A DNA stretch of 36,966 nucleotides from Paracoccaceae bacterium. Its GTDB lineage: Bacteria; Pseudomonadota; Alphaproteobacteria; Rhodobacterales; Rhodobacteraceae. The translations under genes and the position numbers were made by a program. This document shows positions 1 to 9,292 of the stretch, one piece after another; positions within the stretch are counted from its first letter, which is position 1; each line of letters opens with the position of its first letter. The notes below the pieces were generated by a model, which saw only the letters and a list, made by a program, of their open reading frames with translations, was not told the origin of the DNA and did not search any database. The DNA is taken from the NCBI GenBank assembly GCA_021296235.1, contig JAGWAS010000034.1, positions 1 through 36,966 on the forward strand, given 5' to 3'.

Positions 1-2480
1 AGTATGCGCTGAAGTTGCGCGCAGTGAACGAATCCGGTGAAGGACCGGCAGCCAGCCGGAACATCTGGATGCCACCGGCTGCCCCGACGATTTCCAAGGT
101 CGAACCAAGAAGACACGAGGTGGCACTGACATGGAATGATCCGAACGATACATCGATCAGCGGGCATCAATACAGTGTCAACGGGGGTGACTTCAAAAAC
201 ATTCCCCTCAGTGCTTATAACCAGGTTAATTCCACTTCCTACACCGTTCAAAACCTGATCAACGGCACGGAGTATGCGCTGGCGTTGCGTGCAATGAACG
301 CTTCCGGTGAAGGCTTGGCGGCCAACCTGAACGCAATGACATTAAACAGCATTCCCGTGGTTCAAGACAGCACTGTGAAAGTTAAGGAAAATGAACTTTA
401 CGCCTGCAAAGCAAGTGATTTCATGTTTTCAGACGACGATGGTGACGAACTGGACCATGTGGTGATCACCTCGCTCTCGCTTCCCTTTAAGGGGGAACTT
501 TTGCTGGGCGAGAGCGTCATCACTGCCGGAGATCTGCCATTGGAAGTGAGTAAGGTCGAACTCGATCAACGCAAGCTCACTTTCAAACCTACGGAGGACG
601 AGATTGGAGCGGATTTCGCAAGTTTCAACTTCAAAATCAATGATGGCGTGGTCGACAGCGAGCAAGAGGCCAAATTCACCTTTGATGTTGTGCGCGAATA
701 TTCGGTACGCTTCGGTTCTGCGGCCTACAAGGCCAATGAAGGCGGTGATGAAGTCAATGTCGAGGTAAGGCTGAGCCCTCCGGCGGACGCTGCCCTTACG
801 GTCACAATCAGGGCAACTCCACAGGGAAGTACAGTGGCGGATGATTTTTTGATTGGGGACTTGGATTATGTGGACGCAGCAACTGGCACGCTGACCTTTC
901 AGATGGGCGACACCGTCAAGAGTTTTTCTGTAAATGCCAATGCTGAATCCGAATCTAATGAAGATTTCTTTGACGAAACTGTTAGACTGAGTTTCGTTGA
1001 CCTGCCCGAAAATGTCATAGTGGACGATCCGGCCACGGCGACGCTGACCATCATTGATGGGGAGGGTGTGCCGGTTCGGACGCGCTTCCGGCGCCTCAAC
1101 GCAGAGCTGCTGTCCAAGCATGCTTTGACCATTGCAGATGTCACCAACCGGGCGATTGGCGAGCGCATGAACGGACGGTGTGGCCAGCGACCTGCTTCTT
1201 ATTCACTGGCAGGTGAATCGACAATTTGGACCGCTCTTCAAGCCAATGAGCGGCAAATTGAGGATGGAACGCTAACTCTCGACGATGTTTTGGCAAGCTC
1301 ATCCTTCCTGTTGCCGCTAGCAGCTGTGAATGACAACATGGTTGACGGTACCGCGGGCCCAGTACTGTGGGGTCGGGGAAGCAAACACGTGATTAAGGGT
1401 AATGGTTCAGATTTTGAGTGGGGTGGCACGGTGCTTGGCAGCCAATTGGGTATTGACGATTGCCTGCGTGACCACCTGCTAACCGGCATAGCCTTATCCC
1501 GCTCGATTGGTGAATTCGACTATACCGACAATACCAATCAATCGACGGTGGGCGGAACCTATGAGAGCCGGATAACGAGTGTCCATCCCTATCTGGGTTG
1601 GTCGCCGCCCCAAGGTTATAATCTCTGGGCGACGGTGGGATATGGCAGGGGAGAGATTGCGATCACTGACGAACAAGTCGACCGTCACATCAGTGACACG
1701 AATTTGAAGATGTTTTCACTGGGTGCGAGCGGTGCTTTGGTTACCGATGGGTCTTGGATTGCAGGCGGCACGACAACGTTGATGTTCAAAGGCGAGGCGT
1801 CGTGGATGCGCGTTGAGATAGAAGGAAACGGCGGCCTTATCACGAGACAATTCGTGGATGCCAACCGATTGCGGTTGTCGCTGAAGGGCAGCTACGAGAG
1901 GAGATTATCTTCGGGCGGGTTGTTGACGCCGACAGTGGAATTGGGCCTGCGCCGTGACGGAGGTGACGGAATAGTGGGTACGGGATTGGAACTGGGAGGT
2001 GGCATCCGCTACAGCGATGCGGTCTCGGGTTTGACAATTGAGGGCAACGGCCGGGTGCTATTGGGGCAAGGCAACTATCGGGAATGGGGCGTTGGCGGCT
2101 TGTTGCAATTCGACCCTGGCGCAAAAGGGCATGGCCTTTCGCTCAGCCTTGCGCCGACCTGGGGTTACACGGCGAGTGGTGTGGAACGGTTGTGGGAACA
2201 GGACATTGCCGAATTGATGGACGGGGTGGGCAATAACAACTCGCAGAAACGGCAATTGGACGCGGAGATCAGCTATGGAATGTCCACTCGTGGTGGGCGA
2301 GGTATGTTGACGTCCTTCAGCGGGATGTCGTTGATTGGCGGGGGTTCAAGAAGTTACCGGCTTGGCAGCCGGTTTGAGATCGGGTCGATTTTGAGTCTGA
2401 GCCTTGAGGGCGAGCGCCAAATGCCGGCTGATTCCGCCGCAAAACACAACGTTGTGCTGCAAGCGCAACTCCGGTTTTGA
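1..2480 (+). CDS. Large FN3/Calx-beta surface protein with C-terminal beta-barrel (5'-truncated by window)
   Basis: The reading frame is open to the left edge, so this is the C-terminal ~825 residues of a longer protein; the first in-window start-like codon (TTG at 15) lies inside a repeat and is not the start. Domains in order: the end of one fibronectin type III repeat, a complete second repeat ending near residue 105, a cadherin/Ig-like stretch (about 110-230), a Calx-beta-like domain (about 230-350, acidic DGE end), a linker, then about 380 residues of alternating hydrophobic/Gly-rich strands ending in Phe, typical of an outer-membrane autotransporter-like barrel. The DNA of the FN3 repeats recurs with a 270-nt period (1-55 against 271-325). 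Probable role: a surface-exposed adhesin or cell-contact protein anchored by its own barrel. The domain reading is firm in kind; the ligand is unknown. Confidence 0.8.
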   Translation, partial: YALKLRAVNESGEGPAASRNIWMPPAAPTISKVEPRRHEVALTWNDPNDTSISGHQYSVNGGDFKNIPLSAYNQVNSTSYTVQNLINGTEYALALRAMNASGEGLAANLNAMTLNSIPVVQDSTVKVKENELYACKASDFMFSDDDGDELDHVVITSLSLPFKGELLLGESVITAGDLPLEVSKVELDQRKLTFKPTEDEIGADFASFNFKINDGVVDSEQEAKFTFDVVREYSVRFGSAAYKANEGGDEVNVEVRLSPPADAALTVTIRATPQGSTVADDFLIGDLDYVDAATGTLTFQMGDTVKSFSVNANAESESNEDFFDETVRLSFVDLPENVIVDDPATATLTIIDGEGVPVRTRFRRLNAELLSKHALTIADVTNRAIGERMNGRCGQRPASYSLAGESTIWTALQANERQIEDGTLTLDDVLASSSFLLPLAAVNDNMVDGTAGPVLWGRGSKHVIKGNGSDFEWGGTVLGSQLGIDDCLRDHLLTGIALSRSIGEFDYTDNTNQSTVGGTYESRITSVHPYLGWSPPQGYNLWATVGYGRGEIAITDEQVDRHISDTNLKMFSLGASGALVTDGSWIAGGTTTLMFKGEASWMRVEIEGNGGLITRQFVDANRLRLSLKGSYERRLSSGGLLTPTVELGLRRDGGDGIVGTGLELGGGIRYSDAVSGLTIEGNGRVLLGQGNYREWGVGGLLQFDPGAKGHGLSLSLAPTWGYTASGVERLWEQDIAELMDGVGNNNSQKRQLDAEISYGMSTRGGRGMLTSFSGMSLIGGGSRSYRLGSRFEIGSILSLSLEGERQMPADSAAKHNVVLQAQLRF

Positions 2481-2641
2481 TGACGTCCGGAGGTCCAAAC
2501 GCCATCGGGCGATGGGCAAGAATTCAATCCTCAATCCGCGATCCCGTGGCTGCAGCCATGGCCGGCAATGGCGCCGACAAAACCATGACAAGCAATGGGA
2601 TGGACCGGCAGGGAGCCAATTGACGAGGCAGCCGATTCAAT

Positions 2642-3087
2642 TCAGGCTGGTTCCTTCTTGGCAATCTTCCGCGCAAGTTTGTCCAGCACGCCATTGACGA
2701 GTTTGGAACTGCGGCCGTCCGGGAAAAATGCGTCGGCGATCTCGACAAACTCGTTGATGGTTACCTTTTGCGGAACGCTTTCGCTAATCAATTCGGAGCA
2801 GGCAGACCGAAACAGGGCACGCAACGTCGGATCAATCCTGCCCAGGGGCCAGCCGTCGACAAGTATGTGGTCCGTTGCCTGATCAATTTTGCTCTGATTT
2901 TCAACGGCACCGCCGACCAACATCCGGAAGAACTGCATGTCAGCTTCGCCAATTTCATTTTCATTTCCGTCATTGGAGAACTTGCCACCGGCGAAATCCG
3001 ATGCATTTGGAAGAGCGCTTGAACGGACCTGAGCCGTGCCACGCGCCGCGCCAATCGCCGTCGGCTCAATTGGTGTGGTTTTTCCAT
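2642..3087 (-). pseudogene. nusB: Transcription antitermination factor NusB, reading frame broken by a 1-nt shift
   Basis: The N-terminal NusB helix (RLARRVARLRSVQALFQM) is read from an ATG at 3087. The conserved remainder (GEADMQFFRMLV, then IDPTLRALFRSA, then VTINEFVEIADAFFPDG) lies in another minus frame and ends at TGA 2642-2644. The 446-nt span is one base short of 149 codons, so a single lost base between about 3010 and 2950 explains the break; an A-run there (GAAAATGAAA) is a candidate spot. NusB normally binds boxA RNA with NusE and promotes rRNA antitermination. The position right after ribH is standard for alphaproteobacteria. It may be a true mutation, programmed frameshifting or an assembly error; sequence alone cannot decide. 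If the error is technical, this is an intact 148-residue NusB. Confidence 0.8.
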
Positions 3088-3120
3088 CGGTACCTGTGAG
3101 ATTTGGGAATGATCCCGGGT

Positions 3121-3630
3121 TCAGCCGTTCATCAGTTCAAAACCGACACTGCCGGCCGAGGAGCCGAATTTTCTCGACAATGCCACGAGATGCATGGCGG
3201 CAGCAACAGCTCCTCCACCCTTGTCCTGTTGTTCGGGATCCGCCCTCACGACCGCCTGCTCCATGTTTTCGACCGTCAGAATTCCGTTGCCGATGCACAG
3301 GCCACTCAATCCAAGCAGGGTCAACCCGCGCGCACTTTCCTGACAAACCGTCTCATAGTGCGTTGTGTCACCCCTCATGACGCAACCAAGGGCAACAAAT
3401 CCGTCGAACTTGTCGGTATTTGCCGCAAATCGGATCGCGGGTGCAATCTCAAGTGCACCAGGTACTTCAATCGTGCTGCCGGTTCCGCCGATGTGTTGAA
3501 TGCGGGCGCAAGCACCGGAAACAAGCAGATCTGTTATGGATTTGACGAAGGGCGCAACAACCACAAGCAACCGGGGCGGATCGGTGAATTCGGGTAGGCT
3601 CACTGAATCTTCACTTTGTGCGGCGACCAA
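3121..3630 (-). CDS. ribH: 6,7-dimethyl-8-ribityllumazine synthase (RibH)
   Basis: RibH condenses 5-amino-6-ribitylamino-uracil with 3,4-dihydroxy-2-butanone 4-phosphate to make lumazine, the penultimate step of riboflavin synthesis. The 169-residue protein shows the family motifs PGALEI near residue 58, the GCVMRGDTTHYE loop and GNGILTVEN with the following QA..RA. The start is TTG at 3630-3628. It is supported by GGAGG eight bases upstream, which overlaps the end of ribBA, and no ATG fits the family N-terminus. It lies three bases downstream of ribBA and just ahead of nusB, as is usual for this operon. Confidence 0.95.
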   Translation of the reverse strand: MVAAQSEDSVSLPEFTDPPRLLVVVAPFVKSITDLLVSGACARIQHIGGTGSTIEVPGALEIAPAIRFAANTDKFDGFVALGCVMRGDTTHYETVCQESARGLTLLGLSGLCIGNGILTVENMEQAVVRADPEQQDKGGGAVAAAMHLVALSRKFGSSAGSVGFELMNG

Positions 3631-3633
3631 GTG

Positions 3634-4734
3634 TCAATCCTCCGAAAGAATTGGTCTGATGCCCTCCACGGTGAGGCCATAGCCCTCAAGCCCGACAATT
3701 TTCCTCTCTTTTGTGTTTGACAGCAGAATCATCCGTTTGATTCCCAGGGTGCTCAGAATCTGTGCTCCCAATCCATACTGCCGCAATGCCCTCGGTGTGT
3801 TTCGTCTGCCAAGGTCAAGCTTCCTGTGTACATCCCTGAGCAGAACCACAATTCCCCGTCCTTCTTCTGCGATTGTCCGCATTGCATCCGCGATTTGGTG
3901 TGATTTGCCATCACCAAGCCCCAATAGGTCCGTGAGCGGGTCGACAGCATGCATCCTCACAAGCACCGGGCTTCCATCGGCGACGTCCCCCTTGGTAAGA
4001 ACGATGTGCTCGCTGTCCTGAATTTCATCGGTGAAGATTCGCAGCAGCCATTCTCCCCCGAACTCGGAGGCAACCGACCGGGCAGCGAGTTGGTGAACGA
4101 GATTGTTGTGTTTGCGCCTGTAGGCAATCAGGTCGGAAATCGTGCCGACCCTGATTCCGTGCAGTTGCGCAAAAGCCACCAAATCGGGAATCCGGGCCAT
4201 GGTGCCGTCTTCCTTCAGGATTTCGCAGATGACAGCTGAGGGGTTGAGGCCAGCCAACCTGGCAATGTCGACACCCGCCTCGGTGTGTCCCGCCCGAACG
4301 AGGACACCGCCATTCTTGGCCCGCACAGGGAATATGTGCCCGGGTGTGGAGACGTCGTCCGCGGTTGACTCGGGATCAATCGCAACCAGAACCGTCCGCG
4401 CCCGATCGTGGGCGGAAATCCCTGTGGTTACGCCCTCCCGAGCCTCAATTGATGTGGTGAACGCAGTCTCGTGCCTTGAGGAGTTTCTGGCCGCCATGAG
4501 ATTTAACCCCAAGGCATCCGTGCGTGCCTCCGTGAGAGCAAGGCAGATCAAGCCCCTTCCATGCTTGGCCATGAAGTTGATCGCATCCGGGGTGGCCATT
4601 TGCGCCGGGATCACAAGGTCTCCCTCGTTTTCCCTGTCCTCATGGTCAACAAGTATGAACATGCGCCCGTTTCGTGCATCCTCAATTATCTCCTCGGTCG
4701 CGGAGATGGCGTCCGTGTAGCTCTCCTTCAGCAT
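3634..4734 (-). CDS. ribB: RibBA: DHBP synthase with GTP cyclohydrolase II-like domain lacking zinc cysteines
   Basis: The N-terminal ~205 residues are 3,4-dihydroxy-2-butanone 4-phosphate synthase. The DHEDRENEGDL metal/substrate loop, the GHIFPVRA segment and RAGHTEAGVD are all present, so conversion of ribulose 5-phosphate is expected. The C-terminal ~160 residues align with GTP cyclohydrolase II, including the ending GLEGYGLTVEG. Where the family has the zinc-ligand region (RIHSECLTGD...RCDCG) this protein reads VRMHAVDPLTDLLGLG, without cysteines, so GTP cyclohydrolase activity is not expected. That is common in alphaproteobacterial RibBA, where a separate ribA gene supplies the activity; none is in the window. 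GGAG lies about nine bases before the ATG. Confidence 0.93.
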   Translation of the reverse strand: MLKESYTDAISATEEIIEDARNGRMFILVDHEDRENEGDLVIPAQMATPDAINFMAKHGRGLICLALTEARTDALGLNLMAARNSSRHETAFTTSIEAREGVTTGISAHDRARTVLVAIDPESTADDVSTPGHIFPVRAKNGGVLVRAGHTEAGVDIARLAGLNPSAVICEILKEDGTMARIPDLVAFAQLHGIRVGTISDLIAYRRKHNNLVHQLAARSVASEFGGEWLLRIFTDEIQDSEHIVLTKGDVADGSPVLVRMHAVDPLTDLLGLGDGKSHQIADAMRTIAEEGRGIVVLLRDVHRKLDLGRRNTPRALRQYGLGAQILSTLGIKRMILLSNTKERKIVGLEGYGLTVEGIRPILSED

Positions 4735-4737
4735 GGC

Positions 4738-5337
4738 TTAGTGCTCCACTTGCCTAAAGCGCGACACATAGCGCGCAAGAATATCAATTTCGATGTTCAC
4801 CTGATCGCCCTTGCGGGTTTCCGACCAACTGGTTTCCGCAAGGGTGAAGGGAATTAGATTCACCCCGAATTCCCGGCCGGCAACCTCATTGACGGTCAGG
4901 GACACGCCATTCAGCGCAACAGATCCCTTTGGAGCAATGAAACCGGCAAGCTCATTCGGAGCAAGAAGTTCGATTCGTCGACAATCGCCGTCAGCAACGA
5001 TATCCGCAACCTCGGCAACGCCGTCAACATGCCCGGCAACTATGTGGCCGCCAAGTTCGTCCCCGACCCTCAGTGGGCGTTCAAGGTTCACCCGTGTTCC
5101 GGCTTGCCAGAATCGGATTGTGGTCTTTGCGAGTGTTTCCGGGGAGGCATTTGCGTCAAACCAGGTTTCGGTCCCGTTTCCGCATCTGACAACAGTGAGA
5201 CAAACGCCATCGCAAGCGACCGAAGCGCCCGGTGTCAGCCCCGCACCAACGCGCGGAGCAGTTATTCTTACGGTAACCCCGTCGTCGCCGTCGATGCCTG
5301 CAACCGTTCCGATGTCGGTCACTATTCCCGTGAACAT
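4738..5337 (-). CDS. ribE: Riboflavin synthase alpha chain (RibE)
   Basis: This enzyme dismutates two molecules of lumazine to riboflavin. The 199-residue protein has the conserved start MFTGIV, which fixes the ATG at 5337 rather than an in-frame ATG nine codons upstream. It consists of two tandem lumazine-binding repeats. The first carries ACDGVCLTVV and GGHIVAGHVDG, and the second carries GSVALNGVSLTVNEV near residue 150. It sits between ribD and ribBA on the minus strand, three bases before ribBA, consistent with one polycistronic message. Confidence 0.95.
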   Translation of the reverse strand: MFTGIVTDIGTVAGIDGDDGVTVRITAPRVGAGLTPGASVACDGVCLTVVRCGNGTETWFDANASPETLAKTTIRFWQAGTRVNLERPLRVGDELGGHIVAGHVDGVAEVADIVADGDCRRIELLAPNELAGFIAPKGSVALNGVSLTVNEVAGREFGVNLIPFTLAETSWSETRKGDQVNIEIDILARYVSRFRQVEH

Positions 5338-5389
5338 TGAAGGATTCCCGATCCGTTTTTGCAACCACGACTATAAAGGAGCGCAAGGA

Positions 5390-6529
5390 TCAACAAAACC
5401 TCCGGTTTCGGAATCCGTAGGAGGCGATTGGTTGCGACCAAACACTCATGACGTCGCCATCCACGCGTATCTGTTGCTGAAGCGTGAATCTAAACGCATC
5501 CGCAATGTTCCGGCAATTGAGTTGGTCAAACATTGGCATCGCATCGGACCCGAGCACAGTGCCCGAGGAGAACGAGATGAACCGGTCGACCAATCCCTCC
5601 CTGATCAATGATGAAGCCAATCTTGGCCCACCTTCGCAGAAGATCCGGGTCAACCCCCGTTCCGCCAAGTGTTTCATGACAGTGGCAAGATCAAGTCCGC
5701 TGCTCCGCGCCGCGCCGCATTCGATTGTTTCTGCACCTGCTTTCCTCCATGCATCCCTGCCGCTTTCTGGAGCATCTGCACCGTGGCAGATCCAAACCGG
5801 CCCATCCCGTGCCGAATTACCCAAATTGGAGTCGACAGGGGCAGAAAGGTTGGTGTCAAGAACAATTCGTACCGGAAGGTGGTCGGCGCCAATGCCGCGG
5901 AGTGTCAATCTCGGATCATCCGAAAGTGCGGTTCCCCGTCCGACCATGACGGCATCGTGTCGGGAGCGCATGACATGAACGAGGCGCCGTGATGCGCTGC
6001 CGGTGATCCATTTGCTTTCGCCGGTCCCGGTTGCAACTCGCCCGTCAAGAGAGTGGGCAAGCTTCAGCGCAACCATTGGGCGCCCGTGGACTGACCGAAG
6101 CAGAAATCCGAGATGCGAGCGGATGGCACCTTCTTCAAGACAGCCCGATTCCACCCTGACTCCGGCCTTTCGTAGAAAGTGGTGCCCTGTTCCGGACACC
6201 CGCTCGTCAGGGTCGGAAAGAGGGGTAACAACGCGGGCGATACCGGAATTCGCCAAAAGTTCCGCACACGGGCCGGTTTTGCCGGTATGGGAACAGGGTT
6301 CAAGCGTTACATAGGCGGTGGCACCGTCCGATTGATCGCGGGCGCGCCCGAGGGCGATCGATTCGGCATGGGGCCTTCCCCCGATTTCGGTCCGTCCGCG
6401 CGCGATGATTCGGCTGTTGCTGACAATGTGACAGGCGACCGAGGGGTTCGGCCAAGTCCGACCAAGCCCCCGTTCCCCGAAGCTCAGTGCAAGCCGCATC
6501 CAATGCTGATCAAGCCGGCTGAATGGCAT
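5390..6529 (-). CDS. ribD: Bifunctional riboflavin deaminase/reductase (RibD)
   Basis: RibD deaminates the pyrimidine product of GTP cyclohydrolase II and then reduces its ribosyl side chain. The N-terminal deaminase domain has the zinc motifs HAES near residue 53 and TLEPCSHTGKTGPCAE near residue 75. The C-terminal reductase domain has LKLAHSLDGRVA, the VMVGRGTALSDDPRLT loop and FCEGGPRLASSL. The length of 379 residues is normal. The ATG at 6529 lies three bases after the nrdR stop and has no obvious Shine-Dalgarno sequence, so translation is probably coupled to nrdR. No FMN riboswitch was recognised anywhere in the rib genes. Confidence 0.95.
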   Translation of the reverse strand: MPFSRLDQHWMRLALSFGERGLGRTWPNPSVACHIVSNSRIIARGRTEIGGRPHAESIALGRARDQSDGATAYVTLEPCSHTGKTGPCAELLANSGIARVVTPLSDPDERVSGTGHHFLRKAGVRVESGCLEEGAIRSHLGFLLRSVHGRPMVALKLAHSLDGRVATGTGESKWITGSASRRLVHVMRSRHDAVMVGRGTALSDDPRLTLRGIGADHLPVRIVLDTNLSAPVDSNLGNSARDGPVWICHGADAPESGRDAWRKAGAETIECGAARSSGLDLATVMKHLAERGLTRIFCEGGPRLASSLIREGLVDRFISFSSGTVLGSDAMPMFDQLNCRNIADAFRFTLQQQIRVDGDVMSVWSQPIASYGFRNRRFC

Positions 6530-6532
6530 TGA

Positions 6533-7000
6533 TCATTCGGGAACTTCATCCTTCGGCCTGAGTTGTGTCACAAAGGACTCGAAGTCGTCGGCTTCCTGGA
6601 AATTCTTGTAGACGCTTGCAAACCGAACGAATGCGACCGTGTCGATTCGCGCCAGCGCCTCCATGACAATCTCACCGATGGAAGTGGAAGGAATGTCAGA
6701 TTCCCCCATCGATTCAAGCCTCCTGACAATCCCGGAAATCATGCGCGTAACCCGTTCGGCCTCTATCGGCCGCTTGCGCATTGCAATCTTCACTGATCGC
6801 TCAAGCTTGTCCCGATCGAAATCCTCCCGTCTCCCCGTGGATTTTTTCACGACGAGATCCCGAAGTTGGACGCGTTCGTAACTTGTGAATCTGCCGGCGC
6901 AGGATAGGCAGAGGCGCCTTCTTCTGATGGCCGCGTGATCTTCTGCCGGACGGGAATCCTTAACCTGGGTGTCTGTGCTTCCGCAAAATGGGCAACGCAT
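6533..7000 (-). CDS. nrdR: Transcriptional repressor NrdR
   Basis: NrdR is an ATP/dATP-sensing repressor of ribonucleotide reductase genes. The protein starts with MRCPFCGS, carries a second CLSCAGRF cysteine pair (a four-Cys zinc ribbon, residues 3-34), and then an ATP-cone domain (about residues 49-139). The length of 155 residues matches the family. It is the first gene after the rpoD gap and heads the riboflavin cluster; this nrdR-ribD arrangement is widespread in proteobacteria. The ATG at 7000 is preceded by a weak GAAG. Confidence 0.95.
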   Translation of the reverse strand: MRCPFCGSTDTQVKDSRPAEDHAAIRRRRLCLSCAGRFTSYERVQLRDLVVKKSTGRREDFDRDKLERSVKIAMRKRPIEAERVTRMISGIVRRLESMGESDIPSTSIGEIVMEALARIDTVAFVRFASVYKNFQEADDFESFVTQLRPKDEVPE

Positions 7001-7032
7001 GGATCAACTTCATACAATCTGTTGGCTGATCC

Positions 7033-7062
7033 ACAATATCTGACGCGCAAGCAGAGAATCAA
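7033..7062 (-). promoter_or_regulatory. Candidate sigma-70-type promoter for nrdR-rib genes
   Basis: On the minus strand TTGATT (7062-7057) and TATTGT (7038-7033) are separated by 18 bases, about 33 bases upstream of the nrdR start. The -10 region overlaps ATATTGTGG, which partly resembles half of an NrdR box; a complete box pair is not evident. Prediction by eye only. Confidence 0.35.
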
Positions 7063-7104
7063 TGGAAATCAGCGCAGGGACGATTGTTGTGCCCAAAGAA
7101 CGGT

Positions 7105-9018
7105 TTACATCTCAAACAATTGCCGAAGACGCCTGCTGCGACTTGGATGCTTCAGTTTTCGCAGAGCCTTCGCTTCGATCTGGCGAATTCTCTCCCGCGT
7201 AACGTTGAACTGCTGACCAACCTCCTCAAGCGTATGGTCGGTGTTCATTCCAATGCCGAATCGCATCCTCAGAACCCGTTCCTCCCTTGGAGTCAAAGCG
7301 GAAAGGGCGCGCGAGGTTGTTTCCTTCAAATTTCCCTGGATCGCGCTTTCGAGTGGAAGAATCGCGTTCTTGTCCTCAATGAAATCTCCGAGCTGACTGT
7401 CCTCTTCGTCACCCACCGGGGTTTCAAGACTTATTGGTTCCTTGGCGATTTTCAGCACCTTGCGTACCTTGTCGAGTGGCATTTGAAGTTTGTGCGCCAA
7501 CTCCTCCGGGGTTGGCTCCCGACCGATTTCATGAAGCATCTGACGGTTTGTGCGCGTCAATTTGTTGATTGTCTCAATCATGTGAACCGGAATTCTGATG
7601 GTTCTGGCCTGATCGGCGATCGATCTTGTGATCGCCTGACGTATCCACCAAGTCGCATAGGTTGAGAATTTGTAGCCGCGGCGATATTCAAATTTGTCGA
7701 CAGCCTTCATCAGGCCGATATTGCCTTCCTGAATCAGGTCGAGGAACTGAAGTCCCCTGTTGGTGTACTTCTTGGCAATTGAGATCACCAGCCGAAGATT
7801 TGCCTCAACCATTTCCTTCTTGGCAATTCGCGCCTCCAGTTCCCCCTTTTGAATCTGCCCGACGATTTTTCGGAACTCGGATATGTCGAACCCAAGAAAT
7901 CTCGCCACATTCATCGCCTCCTCGCGCAGCGCGCAGATTTCCTCCAGCGAAGTTTGAATCAATGTGGGCCAGCCGCGTCCGGATTTGCCGCGGATCTCCT
8001 CGATCCAATCCGGATTCAGTTCGTTGCCGCGCCATTCCCTCACGAAATCCCTTCGGTTGATCCGGGCCCTGTCGGCGAGCTTCACCATGCGAGTGTCAAT
8101 TGAGAGTATCTCGTCATGAATCTGGTAGATTACCCCAACGAGCTGCTCAATCCGGTGATTGTGGAGCTTCAGGTCGTTGACGCGGCCGACCAAATCCCTC
8201 CGAAGGTTTTCGTATCGGCGATCCTGCGCGGTGGTGGTGCGTCGGCCCTTGACCATTGCATTGACCTTGGTTTTTTGAAGCTTGGCAAGCTTATCGTAAC
8301 CAACGGCAATTCTGTCCAGATCCTCAAGCAGCCGCTCCTTCAATTCCCCTTCCATCGCCGCCACCGAAAGATTGGTGTGCTCGTCGCTTTCAGGCTCATC
8401 AACGTTGAGACTGTCAAGCCCGCCGGCCTCAGCCTTGTTGAATTCAAGTCCCGCCTTGTAGGTCTCCTCAAGATCCACGACGTCGCGCAGAAAAATCTGC
8501 TCCTCGACCAATTCCGTTCGCCACCCGCAGATGGCCTTGAATGTGAGCGGGCTTTCTCCGAGGCCGGAAATCATGGTGTTGCGTCCAGCCTCAATCCTCT
8601 TTGCAATTGCGATTTCGCCTTCTCGGGACAGCAACTCAACAGTTCCCATCTCACGCAGATACATGCGAACGGGATCGTCCGTGCGATCCAGCGTTTCGTT
8701 GGAGGGTGTGGCGACGGCGACGTCGCGGGATGCCGACAACTCCACCAGATCGCGTGCAGGCTGACCATCGTTTTCAAGTTCCTCCTCGTCCTCAATGACG
8801 TTGATGCCCATTTCCGACAACACCGCCATGACATTTTCAATTTGCTCGGAGGTTACCTTTTCGGGCGGAAGCACCTGATTGAGAACATCATAGGTAATGT
8901 ATCCGCGCTCCCGGGCCTCGGCGATCATGTGCTTCACGGCCGATTGCGTCATGTCCTGCAGCGGACTTGATGCGTCTCGCTGGTCTTCCGGTTTTTTGGC
9001 TTCGGTGGCTGTTGTCAT
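7105..9018 (-). CDS. rpoD: RNA polymerase major sigma factor RpoD (sigma-70)
   Basis: This is the housekeeping sigma factor. Region 1.1 is at the N-terminus ([20 protein letters not shown]). Region 1.2 ([11 protein letters not shown]) is followed by a non-conserved insert. Regions 2.1-2.4 are at about residues 400-470 ([52 protein letters not shown]), and region 4.2 is at the C-terminus ([20 protein letters not shown]). I chose ATG 9018 because GAGG stands eight bases before it and the resulting N-terminus (MTTATEAKK..., 637 residues) resembles other alphaproteobacterial RpoD proteins. An in-frame ATG at 9096 would add 26 residues with a poor ribosome-binding site. It follows dnaG on the same strand. 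Confidence 0.96.
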   Translation of the reverse strand: MTTATEAKKPEDQRDASSPLQDMTQSAVKHMIAEARERGYITYDVLNQVLPPEKVTSEQIENVMAVLSEMGINVIEDEEELENDGQPARDLVELSASRDVAVATPSNETLDRTDDPVRMYLREMGTVELLSREGEIAIAKRIEAGRNTMISGLGESPLTFKAICGWRTELVEEQIFLRDVVDLEETYKAGLEFNKAEAGGLDSLNVDEPESDEHTNLSVAAMEGELKERLLEDLDRIAVGYDKLAKLQKTKVNAMVKGRRTTTAQDRRYENLRRDLVGRVNDLKLHNHRIEQLVGVIYQIHDEILSIDTRMVKLADRARINRRDFVREWRGNELNPDWIEEIRGKSGRGWPTLIQTSLEEICALREEAMNVARFLGFDISEFRKIVGQIQKGELEARIAKKEMVEANLRLVISIAKKYTNRGLQFLDLIQEGNIGLMKAVDKFEYRRGYKFSTYATWWIRQAITRSIADQARTIRIPVHMIETINKLTRTNRQMLHEIGREPTPEELAHKLQMPLDKVRKVLKIAKEPISLETPVGDEEDSQLGDFIEDKNAILPLESAIQGNLKETTSRALSALTPREERVLRMRFGIGMNTDHTLEEVGQQFNVTRERIRQIEAKALRKLKHPSRSRRLRQLFEM

Positions 9019-9292
9019 GTGTTGATCCTCAGGGGAGTTTTCGGCGGCGACATGGCCGGACGCGGCATTTTGGACGGCACTCTGACCGTCCTTCATTGGA
9101 GTCTATCCAACGCTGTCCCTGTCCAATTCCGGATTCTAAAATCTCGTAAACTGCAATTTGGGGTCAAGTGGTGTGATTCCAACCCCGAAAAAGCCGGATA
9201 TGCAAGTCTTCCCGACCTGATTGTTGCGATTCCGATTGCAGCCGGGGTTTGCATCTCGGTTGATTTGCAAACCAACCCGAGGGTGGAACGGT

